DNA of 64,000 bases from an uncultured Clostridia bacterium (GCA_934120135.1 CAKOTK010000002.1:139466-203465), one strand, 5' to 3'. Counted from the stretch's first letter, positions 43,066-53,007 are shown. Notes: generated from the sequence alone by a model not told the origin. Made by a program: numbers and translations.

Positions 43066-43094
43066 ACACTTACTTAGGTAGGTGTTTTTATTTT
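43066..43094 (+). terminator. Intrinsic terminator of the moron
   Basis: ACACTTAC-TTAG-GTAGGTGT (one T-G pair) followed by TTTTATTTT. Confidence 0.85.
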
Positions 43095-43106
43095 GTCTGA
43101 AAGGAA

Positions 43107-46100
43107 GTGAAAAAAATAGCAAGTGAAACACAAATAGGTCAACTAGTAATAAACTTAAAGATAAAAACAGAAGCTCTTGAAAAAGGTTTAGAAACAGCTA
43201 AACAGAAGCTAGAAAAAATTGAACAAGAAAATAAAAAGGTTCAAAATAGTAATAGTCAATTAGATGCTAGTTTTATAGCAATGTCTGCAAGTATAATAGC
43301 ATCTTTAGCAAAAATAACATCAGCAATAGAAGACGGAGTAAATAAGTATAACACATATACTAATAGTATGAAAGCTCTACAAAAAACAGCTACAGCTACT
43401 AATAATTCAATGACAGAGATTGAAGATACAATAAAAGATGTAAACCAATTAAAACTTATGGATGACTCTGATGTCATAGCTTCTACTAAGAATTTATTAA
43501 CATATGGATTTACTGTAAAACAAACAGGGGAAATATTAAAAGTTTTACAAGATGCAGCTGTAGGAAATAGACAAGCATCATATTCTTTGTCAGAAGCGGT
43601 AAGAGTAACAACGGAACGGAATTAGGATGGAAAACTCTGTTTTATCTGACGCAGCTGGAGTACAAAAGAATATATCAAAAATGTATGAAGATTATGCTAA
43701 AACAATTGGAAAGAGTACAGATGCATTAACACAAGCAGAAAAAGCACAGGCAGTATATAATGGAATAATGGACGAAGCAGCAATGTTTAGTGGAACAGCA
43801 GCTGAAATGTCAAGTGGATATCAAGGACAGCAAGCACAATTAAATGCAACAAATTTAGAGTTAAGTAGAAACATTGGAGAAAGCATGATACCTGCGTTAA
43901 CACAATATAGTACATTACAGTTATCAATCACTAAACAATTGGCTGAGTTTGTTAAAGAAAATAAAAGTGCAACTAGTGGAATAATAACATTTACTACTAC
44001 ATTATTAGCAATGATAGTAGGATTAACTGCTGCGAAAAAAGCATATGTAGCATATAAAACTGCAGCTACTGCAGCAGATATGACAACGAAAGCTTTTACA
44101 GTATCATTGTTAGCAAATCCAGTAACTTTAATAGCTGTAGGAATTGCAGCAGTAGTAGCAGGATTAACAGTATTTGATACAAAAATGCAAGAGACTATAG
44201 ATAAGATGGAAGAAGCAACAGAAAAATCAAAGAATTTATCAGAAGCGTTGGCTAGCTTTAGACAAAATAATGGAACTTATACTGCCGGAGAAAAAGAAAC
44301 AGTAGAACAGGCAAGGAATGAAGCACAAGAAATAGTAAATATATATGAACAAAAAAATAATAAAATCCAAGAACTTGAGAAAAAAAGAAGTGAATTAGTA
44401 CAACAATTTTCCAAGGGAGAAATTTTAGAATTTCAATATAAAGCACAACTTAATACTCTAAATACACAAATATATAATGCGCAAGAAGCCCTTAAAAAGT
44501 TTCAAAAAGAAAAAATGATAGATGGATCTACTATTGATCTTTATAAAAATAAAGTAAATGTTTTAAATAAATCTTTAGAAATAAATGCAACAAAACAAAA
44601 ATATGCTAGATTAACAAATCAAAAATCACATAGAGAAACATTAATTAATATAGCACAGACAAAAGCTGACATTCAAGGTAAACAACAGTTGTTAAATATA
44701 TTAAAAAAAGGTCAAACAGCAACGGAAGAATATTCAAATGCAAAATCACAACTAGTAAAAGTGTATCCAGAATTAGCTAAAGTAAATGAAAATACTATAG
44801 CAAGTACTCAAAGCGCAATTAATGCTGAAAATGCTGCAGCAGATGCTGAGTGGGCTAATGCACAAGTGGCAATTCAGGCTAGTATATTAGAAGTTAATGC
44901 AATGATGAGTAATAGTGAACAAATACAAACTATAGCAAATTATACTAAACAATCAGTCGAAGAAGTTACGGCATCTTTGCAAAATCAAATCAATGTTTTA
45001 TCTAATTTAGCAAAGTTATCTCCTGCAGATTTTAGAGGAAGCGTAACTTCAAGTTATACTCCTAAAAAAGTATCATCTGGTTCTAGTTCATACTCAAATA
45101 AACGATTTGATAACTATAAAAAACAAATAGAACATAAAAAAGCATTAGACCAATTAAGCATAAATCAAGAAATATCAATGTGGAAATATGCATTAAGAAA
45201 ATATGCAAAGACATCAGATGAAAGAAATGAAATAAGAGAAAAGATATATGAACTAAATAAAGAATTAGCTCAAAAAGAGAAAGAATTGTTGAACCAACAA
45301 ACAGAAGATTACGAAGCATATATCCAAAAGCAAAAAAATATGCGAGGTGCTTCCTATGATATAACAGAGCAAACAGCAGACTATAATAAAATAATTCAAA
45401 TGCACAGAAATTACTTGAATCAAATAATGAAAGATGAAAGACTTTCTCTTGACGAAAGAAAAGAAATATACAGAGAAGAGTTAAGTACAATTCGTGATTA
45501 TGAGCAACAAAAGAGAGATTTGCGAGTAGAACAGATTGATAATACAGTAACTCAGTTAACTGATGCTATTACGAAACAATTAGAAGAAATGCAAGAAAAA
45601 GATAAGGCTTTTATTGATGCACAAATAGAGCAAGTGGAAAAGTTAAAAGAAATTCGTATTAATGCTATTAATGCAGAATATGATACAAAAATAGAAGTAA
45701 TAGAAAAAGAAATTGAAGCACTAAACAAAGCAGAGCAACAAAAATCGAGAGACGAAGAAGACGCAGAATACGAAAGAAAGAAAAACAGACTTCAAGAATT
45801 AATAGAATACGAGCATGATGCAACAACAAAGGCTAATTATCAAAAAGAATTAGACAAGTTAGTAGCAGAGTATCAAAAGACATTGAATAATAGAACTTTA
45901 GAAGATAAAAAAGAAGTTTTAAATGAACAAAAAGAATTATTACAAAAAGAACAAGACAGTAAAACACAAGCAATTGAAGATGAAGCGGACAAGCAAAAAG
46001 AACTCTATAATAAACAATTAGAGGATTTAGAAGAATATTATAGTAAGCAAATAGGTAAAGCTCAAGAAACAGCTGAAAAAATGTTATTGAATGTAGAACA

Positions 46101-46452
46101 AAATCAAAATAAAATTCTAAGCCTATTAAAAAGTTATGGAGATGCTTATGAAATAACTGGACAAACATTAGGTGAAAAATTAGCGCAAGGAATTAATGAA
46201 GGAATAACAAGCAAAATAGAAAATATGATACAAAGGGTACAAGATTCAATTAATGCTGGAATAGAAAATAAGATAAAAGAGTGGACATCAGGAATGTATA
46301 GATATGAGGCGGGAAGCAATAAACCTCAGACTCGAACAATTAATGTATATCAAACTAATAACATTGAACAAAATCCAGAAATGCCAAGCGAAACTTATAG
46401 AAAATTAAGAAACATAGATGAACAATTGGCATCAAGTTTAGCAGGAATGTAG
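43107..46452 (+). CDS. Tail tape measure protein, needs +1 shift at CGG
   Basis: 1114 residues after joining. GTG start behind AAAGGAA. The first 170 codons end SEAVRVTTE, then CGG 43617-43619 (CGG AAT TAG in zero frame). C+GGA gives GIRMENSVLSDAAGVQKNIS, the conserved tape measure segment. Then a hydrophobic stretch (about 290-360), long Gln/Glu/Lys coiled coils and a C terminus with YRKLRNIDEQLASSL. The length fixes tail length. Without the shift only 15 percent of the protein is made. Confidence 0.92.
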
Positions 46453-46460
46453 GTGGTAAA

Positions 46461-47352
46461 ATGCAAAAATTAGAAATAATCAATTTAGCTTTAAATGAAA
46501 ACATAGTATTTGATAGTGTAGGAAATTCAGAAGAAGATATACTTTTAAGTCATATTGAAGGATTAGGACACCCGCGGAGCAACTTCACAAAAAAGCCAAG
46601 GTGTAAATCAAGATGGATGTAATAGTGAGGACAGTTTGCTAGATGCAAGAGTTATTAAATTAAAGGCAACAATCAGAACCAAAAACAGAGTAAAATTATA
46701 TGAATTAAGGCGAAAAATAATGCGAATAATAAATCCTAAAACATATAATTCTCAAACAAATAAAAGAGGAGAACTATTGATTTATTATACAAACGACTAT
46801 AAGAAATATAGAATTTATGGGAAAGTGGAAGATAGTGCGGAGTTTAATGATAGAAGGAATAATCATGATACTGCAACTATCTCTTTTTATTGTGAAAATC
46901 CTTATTGGCTAGATGAAAATGGACAAGATATTGATATAAAATCTGTTTCAGGAGGATTAAAATTTCCTCTTACACTTGCAACTACTTTTTCTAATGTAAG
47001 CTTTTATAAAGAAGTTGAAAATTTGGGCGATGTTGATGCACCAATTCAAATAGAATATATTGGACCTGCAAGTAATCCTAAAATAACAAATGAAACTACT
47101 GGCGAATATATACAAGTAAATATGGAACTTGGAGAGAAAGAAAAATTAGTAATAGATACGAGAGAGGGCAAAGAAACAGTTAATCTGATTACGCCTTATG
47201 GCACGCAAGATGTATACAATAAAATAGATTTAAAAAGTACATTTTTTAGTTTAATTGTGGGAAAGAACTTAATTAAGTATAGTTCAGATATAGAAGGTGC
47301 AAAAGATAGAGTAACAATTAAGGACTATACAAATAAGTATGTAGGTGTATAG
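46461..47352 (+). CDS. Distal tail protein (Dit-like), needs +1 shift at CGG
   Basis: 296 residues after joining. ATG 46461 after GGTGG. Residues 1-38 end IEGLGHP, then CGG 46575-46577. C+GGA gives GATSQKSQGVNQDGCNSEDS and the tail proceeds to 47352. The region RTKNRVKLYELRRKIMRIIN, YTNDYKKYRIYGKVED and FYCENPYWLD fits the Sipho_tail/Dit family that forms the baseplate hub. Confidence 0.88.
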
Positions 47353-48528
47353 ATGAATTGTATAGAAATAATAAATACGAATTTTGAATTGCTTGGTATT
47401 ATTACTAATTTTGAAAGCCTTATTTGTGTGTGGAACTATTATGAATGTGGAACTTTTGAATTAACTATTAATAAAAATAAAGCTAATACTAATAAGTTAA
47501 AAAAGGACAATATGTTAATAGTTAATAAAAGAGATGACAAGATATTGTTAATAGATAAAATAGCAACGAGTACTAACAAAAATACTAAAACTATGAAAGT
47601 TACAGGATATTGCATAAAAGGTATTACAAAAAGAAGAATAGTTGCTACAAACGGCTATGACAGAGTATCAGAAGATTATGCAGAGAACATCCAAAAACAT
47701 TATTTAAAAAATCATTTGGTAGAAAGCTATTACGATAATATAAGAACGCCTGAAAGGGACATTTCTTGGATTAAAATAGCACCTTCGCAAAATAGAGGAA
47801 TAAAAACAGTATGGCAAGCAAGACTAACTAATTTGCATGACGAAGAAAAACATATAAGTGAAGATACAGGGTTAGGTTGGTATGGTTATCTAAGTAGAAC
47901 TGAAAAATGTATATATTTTGATAGTTTAAAAGGAACAGACAGAACTGTAAATCAAGTAGAAAGTCTAAATACACACAAATTTTTAAAAGATTTCACACAT
48001 AAACAACTACAAGCTTATACGCACGAACAATTACAAGGAACAATAAAACATCCTTATATTATATTTAGTGAAAAAAAGAAGAATTTACTTGAAGGAAAGA
48101 CAACAGACGATAACTCGAATTATAAAAATGTTGGATATGTAGCAGGTAAAGGAGAAAACGAGGATAGACTTATAACTGTTTTAGGAACTGCAACAGGTTT
48201 CGATAGAAGAGAAGTTTTAATAGATTTAAATAATATAGAAGATGTAGATGAACTAAAAATAGAAGGACAAAAGAAACTAGATACATATAAAATAATTCAA
48301 AGTATAGAAGGAAAAGTATATCAAATTCCAAATATGGAATGGGAAAAAGATTTCTTTTTAGGAGATTTAGTAACTCTTGAAAGTGATGGAATATATGAAG
48401 ATAAACGTATAATTCAAGCAAAAGAGATATACGAAAGAAACAACAAAACAGTTGAACTAGGCTTTGGAGATAAAGTACCAAGTCTAGGAGAAGAAATAAA
48501 AAGAATAATAACAAGACCTATAAACTAG
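47353..48528 (+). CDS. Tail protein, ReqiPepy6 Gp37-like
   Basis: 391 residues. FELLGIITNFESLICVWNYY, LIVNKRDDKILLIDKI and the C-terminal VTLESDGIYEDKRIIQAKEI match the Siphovirus ReqiPepy6 Gp37-like tail family, which sits at the baseplate next to Dit. Starts directly after the preceding TAG. No in-frame CGG. Confidence 0.85.
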   Translation: MNCIEIINTNFELLGIITNFESLICVWNYYECGTFELTINKNKANTNKLKKDNMLIVNKRDDKILLIDKIATSTNKNTKTMKVTGYCIKGITKRRIVATNGYDRVSEDYAENIQKHYLKNHLVESYYDNIRTPERDISWIKIAPSQNRGIKTVWQARLTNLHDEEKHISEDTGLGWYGYLSRTEKCIYFDSLKGTDRTVNQVESLNTHKFLKDFTHKQLQAYTHEQLQGTIKHPYIIFSEKKKNLLEGKTTDDNSNYKNVGYVAGKGENEDRLITVLGTATGFDRREVLIDLNNIEDVDELKIEGQKKLDTYKIIQSIEGKVYQIPNMEWEKDFFLGDLVTLESDGIYEDKRIIQAKEIYERNNKTVELGFGDKVPSLGEEIKRIITRPIN

Positions 48529-48533
48529 GTCTT
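48513..48533 (+). other. Hairpin over the stop codon
   Basis: AAGACCTA-TAAAC-TAGGTCTT spans the end of the Gp37-like gene; the stop codon lies in its 3' arm. No long T-run; may modulate the downstream fibre mRNA. Confidence 0.45.
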
Positions 48534-48555
48534 ATTATTATGGAAAGGAAAAATT

Positions 48556-49744
48556 ATGTCATTAGAAACAAGTTTAAAGAGTTTTCCATTTGATAGTATG
48601 GATGTTTTAAATTCAGACAGTGGAAATATGGAACCAGATAGGCTTTATGAGGCTGAAATATTTAGAAAATATTTTGCTAAATTTCTAAGCAACGGGGTTT
48701 ATTTTGGACAATATAAAAATTATGGCGAAAATGGAATGAAGGTTAGTGCTAACGGAGGACTTAATATAAAAGTAAATGCAGGAGCTGGAATCATAGAAGG
48801 TGCAGACTTTGAAAATGAAGAAGACAAAATATTCACACTAGAAAGACCAACTAGTGGAAATCGTGTTGACAGAGTGGTTGTAAAATTAGATAAAACACTA
48901 GCGGTGCGAGAAACGAAGTTATATATCAAAGAAGGAAATGGTACAACGCCAGCTTCATTGCAAAGAGATAACAACATTTATGAAATATGCTTGGCAGAAG
49001 TAACCGTAAAAAGTACATCTAACATTGAAGCATCAGATGTTGTTGATAAAAGATTAGATAAAACACTTTGTGGAATAGTTAATTCTTTAATCAGTGTTGA
49101 TGGAGAAGAATTATATCAGCAATTTCAAGATTATATAGATTCTGTTACTGAAAATCTTGTAAGAAAAGACCAAGATAACACAATAACAGGAAAACTAGTA
49201 GTAAATGGAGGTGTAGAGGCAAATGTCAAAGGAGATTTACAAGGTAATGTTACTGGTAATGTCAGTGGTTCTTCTGGTAGTTGTACAGGTAATGCTGCTA
49301 CAGCTACAGTTGCAGATAGTGCAAAAGAATGTACACGGAAATGCTACTACAGCTACTACAGCAAGTAACTCGCAAAAATTGGGAGGAAAAGAAGCAACTG
49401 ATTATAAACTAAAAGGAGATTTTGCAGTTATAACAAGCAGTTTGACTACGCCTGATACAACCAGCACAAGCGTCCAAGGAGCTGTAGATATAAATTATCC
49501 AAAAGGATTCAATAAAAATAATTCTGTGATAATTAGTCTTATGTCAAAAAATAACAGTATGAACAGTGAAGCAAATAGAAAATGGAGTACAGTTGGAATA
49601 AACAGTAGTGGAAGTGTGGTAAAAGGAAATTTAGGATTAACAGCTTCGCTAAATGAAGAAAATATTACGGTATGGGTATCTAAAATGGCACAGGAAGAAC
49701 AAAGCAAGAATATAGGAATTAAATTAATTCTAATGAAAGTTTAG
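48556..49744 (+). CDS. Tail fibre / structural protein, needs +1 shift at CGG
   Basis: 395 residues after joining. N-terminal baseplate-attachment part with TGDENEEDKIFTLERPTSGN-like strands (GADFENEEDKIFTLERPTSG), then glycine/threonine-rich fibre repeats. CTGNAATATVADSAKECT is followed by CGG 49336-49338. C+GGA gives GNATTATTASNSQKLGGKEA, matching the CTGNAATA copy at 49282, where TGT ACA GGT AAT has no extra C. Zero frame ends 10 codons later. Confidence 0.88.
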
Positions 49745-49755
49745 GTGGTATAAGT

Positions 49756-50415
49756 ATGTCAAATTATACAGAACATTATAATTTAAAAAAACCTTTAAAA
49801 ATAGAAAGCTACGATGTAGGAGTAGCTAATACTAACAATGATATTATAGATGAAAAATTGTATGGAAAGGTTGACAAGGTTCCAGGCAAAGGGATGTCAA
49901 GTAATGATTTTACAGATAATTATAAACAAAAACTTGATATGTTACAAAATATATATAAGTTCAAAGGCTCTGTTGAAAATTTTACAAAATTAAATGAAGT
50001 AACGGAACAAAAAAGTGGAGATGTATATAATGTTATTTCGGAAAATAAAGATTATGCTTACAATGGAACTGAATGGGTATTATTAGGAACAGCAGTTGAC
50101 ATAGGCAGTACAGCAACTAAAGCTGAACTAGCACAAATAGTCGAGCATAAATATTTCTTACATCTAACTGCAGCAGTAGCCAAAGGCGGAACTATAACAT
50201 TACCTTGTTATTATAAAGTAGGTACACATTGTTTAGATGTGTACTATATGGGAGAACTGCTAAAATTAAGTTCAGATGATGCAGGAACAGATGGACATTA
50301 TCGTGAAGTAGGACAAGCTAACGCAGTAAGCAATCAGATTAAGACAACAACAGACTGGGGCTGTGAAAGTGGCGAATATTTTGAATTTGTTGTGAGGGGG
50401 GATTATAGTGTTTAA
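49756..50415 (+). CDS. Phage tail/receptor-region protein
   Basis: 219 residues. YTEHYNLKKPLKIESYDVGV and TNNDIIDEKLYGKVDKVPGK are the usual start of short siphophage tail fibres; the C-terminal half is beta-rich (GGTITLPCYYKVGTHCLDVY). TAGGTGG upstream. Likely part of the adhesin complex. Confidence 0.75.
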   Translation: MSNYTEHYNLKKPLKIESYDVGVANTNNDIIDEKLYGKVDKVPGKGMSSNDFTDNYKQKLDMLQNIYKFKGSVENFTKLNEVTEQKSGDVYNVISENKDYAYNGTEWVLLGTAVDIGSTATKAELAQIVEHKYFLHLTAAVAKGGTITLPCYYKVGTHCLDVYYMGELLKLSSDDAGTDGHYREVGQANAVSNQIKTTTDWGCESGEYFEFVVRGDYSV

Positions 50416-50764
50416 TACATATCAAAAATTAAAAAAGTTGATAAACAATCAAAAAGCTGTTTCAGCTACATTTCCTGAATTATTGAATAATTGGGTTCCA
50501 TACAATTCAACAGGAGATAATACAATAAATAAAGTTGATGGAATTGTTTTTTTAAAATTAAGTTTAAAATCAGGTACTTCGAAAGATATTTGTCAATTGC
50601 CTGAAGGATTTAGACCTACGTCGTTTTCATATTATCCTATTACAAATCTAGATAATCACGCTGCAGGTGTTTTTGGAATTTCAGTTGGTGGCTGGATTAC
50701 TGTTGAAAATTCAGAAGTTGGAAAGGCAATTTTTGCAAATGTATCTTTCAAAGCTGAGGGTTGA
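50408..50764 (+). CDS. Tail fibre tip protein
   Basis: 118 residues from GTG after GAGGGGGGA, overlapping the previous stop by 8 bp. WVPYNSTGDNTINKVDGIVF and CQLPEGFRPTSFSYYP fit the beta-sandwich tip domains of phage fibres. A similar domain organisation is found in the 50894 protein. Confidence 0.68.
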   Translation: MFNTYQKLKKLINNQKAVSATFPELLNNWVPYNSTGDNTINKVDGIVFLKLSLKSGTSKDICQLPEGFRPTSFSYYPITNLDNHAAGVFGISVGGWITVENSEVGKAIFANVSFKAEG

Positions 50765-50809
50765 TTTTTCGTATGTATAAAAATTTATAAGAAAGAAAGG
50801 AATGATAAT

Positions 50810-50866
50810 ATGAAACAAGCTGAAAACGTTGAGAGAGTGCACACACACACACACACTTATATTTAG
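50810..50866 (+). CDS. 18-codon ORF containing a (CA)8 microsatellite
   Basis: MKQAENVERVHTHTHTYI, with AAAGG about 9 nt upstream. The repeat (50840-50856) encodes the His-Thr run. Slippage changes the frame, but all three frames stop before the next gene, so no fusion results. May be a leader peptide or simply a hypermutable spacer. Confidence 0.4.
   Translation: MKQAENVERVHTHTHTYI
50840..50856 (+). repeat. (CA)8 dinucleotide repeat
   Basis: Uninterrupted CA dinucleotides between two tail-fibre genes; a contingency-like tract, rare in AT-rich phage DNA. Confidence 0.9.
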
Positions 50867-50893
50867 TCTAAAGAACAAGGGAGGTGTCAGAAT

Positions 50894-51265
50894 ATGATAC
50901 CTCAATATTCTAAAAACAAAAATAAAGGATATATAGTTGAGAGCGGTTCTAATAATAATGGGAGTTATATCAAATTTTCAGATGGAACTATGATTTGTTA
51001 CAAGATTACAGATGTTATTACAATGAACATTGATGTTGCATGGGGAAGCTTATACGAAGGAAGTGTTGACATTGGGCAATTTCCTGCAATCTTTATTGAG
51101 ACCCCAGCTATTTCAGTTTCACCGTTTGGCTCTGGAATGCTTGTAGAACAAGCAGGAGCAAATGCAACTAAAAGTTCGTGGGGACTAGTGACAGCAGTAA
51201 GACCTACTGCCGTACAAAATGTACAGGCAAGGTTTTATTTGATTGCAATCGGTAAATGGAAATAA
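50894..51265 (+). CDS. Tail fibre tip protein
   Basis: 123 residues. GYIVESGSNNNGSYIKFSDG, then FPAIFIETPAISVSPFGSGM and ARFYLIAIGKWK: the C-terminal IGxWK-type ending is typical for host-recognition tips of siphophages. GGGAGGTG upstream. Confidence 0.75.
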   Translation: MIPQYSKNKNKGYIVESGSNNNGSYIKFSDGTMICYKITDVITMNIDVAWGSLYEGSVDIGQFPAIFIETPAISVSPFGSGMLVEQAGANATKSSWGLVTAVRPTAVQNVQARFYLIAIGKWK

Positions 51266-51294
51266 AAATTTCACATAAGAAAAGAGGTGTGAAC

Positions 51295-51612
51295 GTGAAT
51301 GTAAATTTTATAGGAATAATAGTTGGTTATCTCGTACCCACAATTTTAGGAGCAATTATAGGTTTTTTATCTACACATTTAAAAAGAAATAGAAAAAAAG
51401 ATAAGGCGATTGAAGAAGGGGTACAAGCACTACTTCGCAATGAATTGATAAGAAGATATAGAGAATATGAAACAAAGGGAGAACTTTCAATTCTAGACAA
51501 GGAAAATATGGAAGCGATGTTTAAACAATATGAAAATTTAGGAGGAAATGGAACGGTAAAACATTTAATGCAAGAACTGCTAAATTTGCCAACAAAAATC
51601 ATAAAAAGTTAG
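51295..51612 (+). CDS. Holin-associated membrane protein
   Basis: 105 residues from GTG 51295 (AGAGGTG upstream). One N-terminal membrane helix (IIVGYLVPTILGAIIGFLS) and a charged helical tail (LLRNELIRRYREYE). A common component of Clostridia phage lysis cassettes, directly upstream of the holin. Confidence 0.7.
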   Translation: MNVNFIGIIVGYLVPTILGAIIGFLSTHLKRNRKKDKAIEEGVQALLRNELIRRYREYETKGELSILDKENMEAMFKQYENLGGNGTVKHLMQELLNLPTKIIKS

Positions 51613-51624
51613 GAGGTGTTCTAT

Positions 51625-51828
51625 ATGATGAGTAACAAATTATACGATGTGTTAAAATGGATCACATTAGTATTTTTACCAGCTCTAACAACGTTGACAG
51701 GTGTAATACTTAATTGCTTTAATGTTGGCTGTACTGACATAGTTCTAACAATAATGACAGCAGTTACAACTTTTATGGGCGCAGTATTAGGCATCTCAAA
51801 TATCAATTACAAAAATAAAGGAGAATAA
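51625..51828 (+). CDS. Holin (phi-LC3 family)
   Basis: 67 residues from ATG 51625, after AGGAGGTG. Two membrane segments (KWITLVFLPALTTLTGVILN and VLTIMTAVTTFMGAVLGIS), the phi-LC3 holin pattern. Forms the membrane lesion that releases endolysin. A second ATG follows at 51628. Confidence 0.88.
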   Translation: MMSNKLYDVLKWITLVFLPALTTLTGVILNCFNVGCTDIVLTIMTAVTTFMGAVLGISNINYKNKGE

Positions 51829-51832
51829 TCTT

Positions 51833-52798
51833 ATGAATAAAGCAATAGAAATAGCTCTAGCAGAAGTGGGCTATAAAGGAAAAAAGAGTAATTCACAACT
51901 TGATAACAAAACAGCAAATATAAGTGGGAAATATAATAAATATGCCAGAGATTTAGATAATATTTCTGGATTTTATAACAGCAAGAAAAATGGCTACGAT
52001 TGGTGTGATATCTTTGTAGACTGGTGTTTTGTACAAGCTTATGGAGTAGAAAAGGCACTAGAATTACTATGTCAGCCAAAGAAGTCAACGGGAGCTGGCT
52101 GTAGTTTCTCAATGAATTTCTATAAATCAAAAGGAAGATTATTTAACAGCCCGCAAGTCGGAGACCAAATCTTCTTTGGAAAAGCCGGAGATATATATCA
52201 CACTGGTTTAGTCTATAAGGTTGAGAATGGTAGAGTTTACACAATTGAAGGAAACTCGGGAAATAGTGAAGTAGCAAAATGGGATTACCCTATCAAAACA
52301 GATTATATAGCTGGTTATGGTAGACCAGCTTATGACGAAGAAATTAAACCAATACCAGAGCCAACGCCAGAACCTGATTATACAGGAGTAATTACATACC
52401 AAGCCTATGCTGGAGAATGGTTACCAGAAGTAAATAAATGTGATAGCTCAGACGAAGGATATGCAGGTTTGTATGGAAAAGCAATAAGTGGATTAAGATG
52501 TAAACCAGAGTATGGAGAAATTACAGTTCAAGCTCATATAAAAAATGGAAACTGGCTAGATAAAGTAAATTCTAAAAATTACAAGAAAAATGATAGGAGC
52601 AATCCAAACTCATACGCTGGAATTTATGGACAATCTATTGACTGTATTAAAATTAAATCAACAAAAGGCCATGTAGATTACAGAGTACATACAATTGAGG
52701 ATGGATGGCTAAATTGGGTAAACAGCAAAACAGAAACAGGAACAGAAAGTTACGCAGGAATCTTTGGTCATACAATTGATGGTATTCAAATGAAATAA
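51833..52798 (+). CDS. Endolysin: CHAP amidase/endopeptidase with C-terminal Trp-rich repeats
   Basis: 321 residues. CHAP catalytic domain in the N-terminal half: YDWCDIFVDWCFVQAYG has the Cys, HTGLVYKVENGRVYTIEG the His and the Asn/Glu region. Linker IKPIPEPTPEPDYTG. Residues about 180-321 contain three Trp/Gly-rich repeats resembling clostridial ChW cell-wall binding repeats (SYAGIYGQSID, SYAGIFGHTID, GYAGLYGKAIS). Degrades host peptidoglycan at the end of the lytic cycle. GGAGAAT upstream. Confidence 0.88.
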   Translation: MNKAIEIALAEVGYKGKKSNSQLDNKTANISGKYNKYARDLDNISGFYNSKKNGYDWCDIFVDWCFVQAYGVEKALELLCQPKKSTGAGCSFSMNFYKSKGRLFNSPQVGDQIFFGKAGDIYHTGLVYKVENGRVYTIEGNSGNSEVAKWDYPIKTDYIAGYGRPAYDEEIKPIPEPTPEPDYTGVITYQAYAGEWLPEVNKCDSSDEGYAGLYGKAISGLRCKPEYGEITVQAHIKNGNWLDKVNSKNYKKNDRSNPNSYAGIYGQSIDCIKIKSTKGHVDYRVHTIEDGWLNWVNSKTETGTESYAGIFGHTIDGIQMK

Positions 52799-52799
52799 T

Positions 52800-52830
52800 A
52801 GCTAGGCATATAGCCTAGCTTATTTTTTTG
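52800..52830 (+). terminator. Intrinsic terminator of the late operon
   Basis: AGCTAGGC-ATATA-GCCTAGCT, then TATTTTTTT. Confidence 0.9.
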
Positions 52831-52851
52831 CCCTAAAAAAGGAGAAGAACA

Positions 52852-53007
52852 ATGGTTGATATAAATTACAAAAATAAATCTACAAAGCTAGTGAAAATTG
52901 CTAAAAAAAGAGGAATGATAAAAAAGTATTCTGAGTTTTGTAATACGAAAGAAGCAAAAGAGTATGCCTTATCAAAAGAGGAACTCGTTTATTATGGTTT
53001 ATATTGA
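52852..53007 (+). CDS. Small basic protein, 51 residues
   Basis: ATG 52852 behind AAAAAAGGAG. Lys-rich (KSTKLVKIAKKRGMIKKYSE) and aromatic at the C terminus. It ends inside the strong promoter of the Panacea operon. No family recognised. It may be the third component of the right-end cargo or a separate regulator. Confidence 0.65.
   Translation: MVDINYKNKSTKLVKIAKKRGMIKKYSEFCNTKEAKEYALSKEELVYYGLY

Noticed and set aside
43627..46452. Independent tape measure gene starting at ATG 43627
   Set aside because: No ribosome binding site, and the preceding 170 codons are the normal tape measure N terminus.
17582..49338. CGG reassigned to Trp or Gln, as in other Firmicutes
   Set aside because: A sense reassignment does not repair the reading frame; each site needs a +1 change.
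17582..49338. P-site slippage of one tRNA as the cause of the +1 shifts
   Set aside because: Seven different upstream codons, most of which cannot re-pair in +1; no upstream Shine-Dalgarno-like sequence or downstream stop shared between sites.
17582..49338. Simple sequencing error
   Set aside because: Not excluded, but GGA/GGT codons in the same contexts (for example GAA GGA) are common and uninterrupted, and errors would not always insert the same base before a conserved Gly. Read-level data would decide.
49223..49340. Separate start of a gene at 49223 ahead of the fibre 3' part
   Set aside because: The extra residues are a shadow of fibre repeats in another frame; the real continuation begins at the CGG site.
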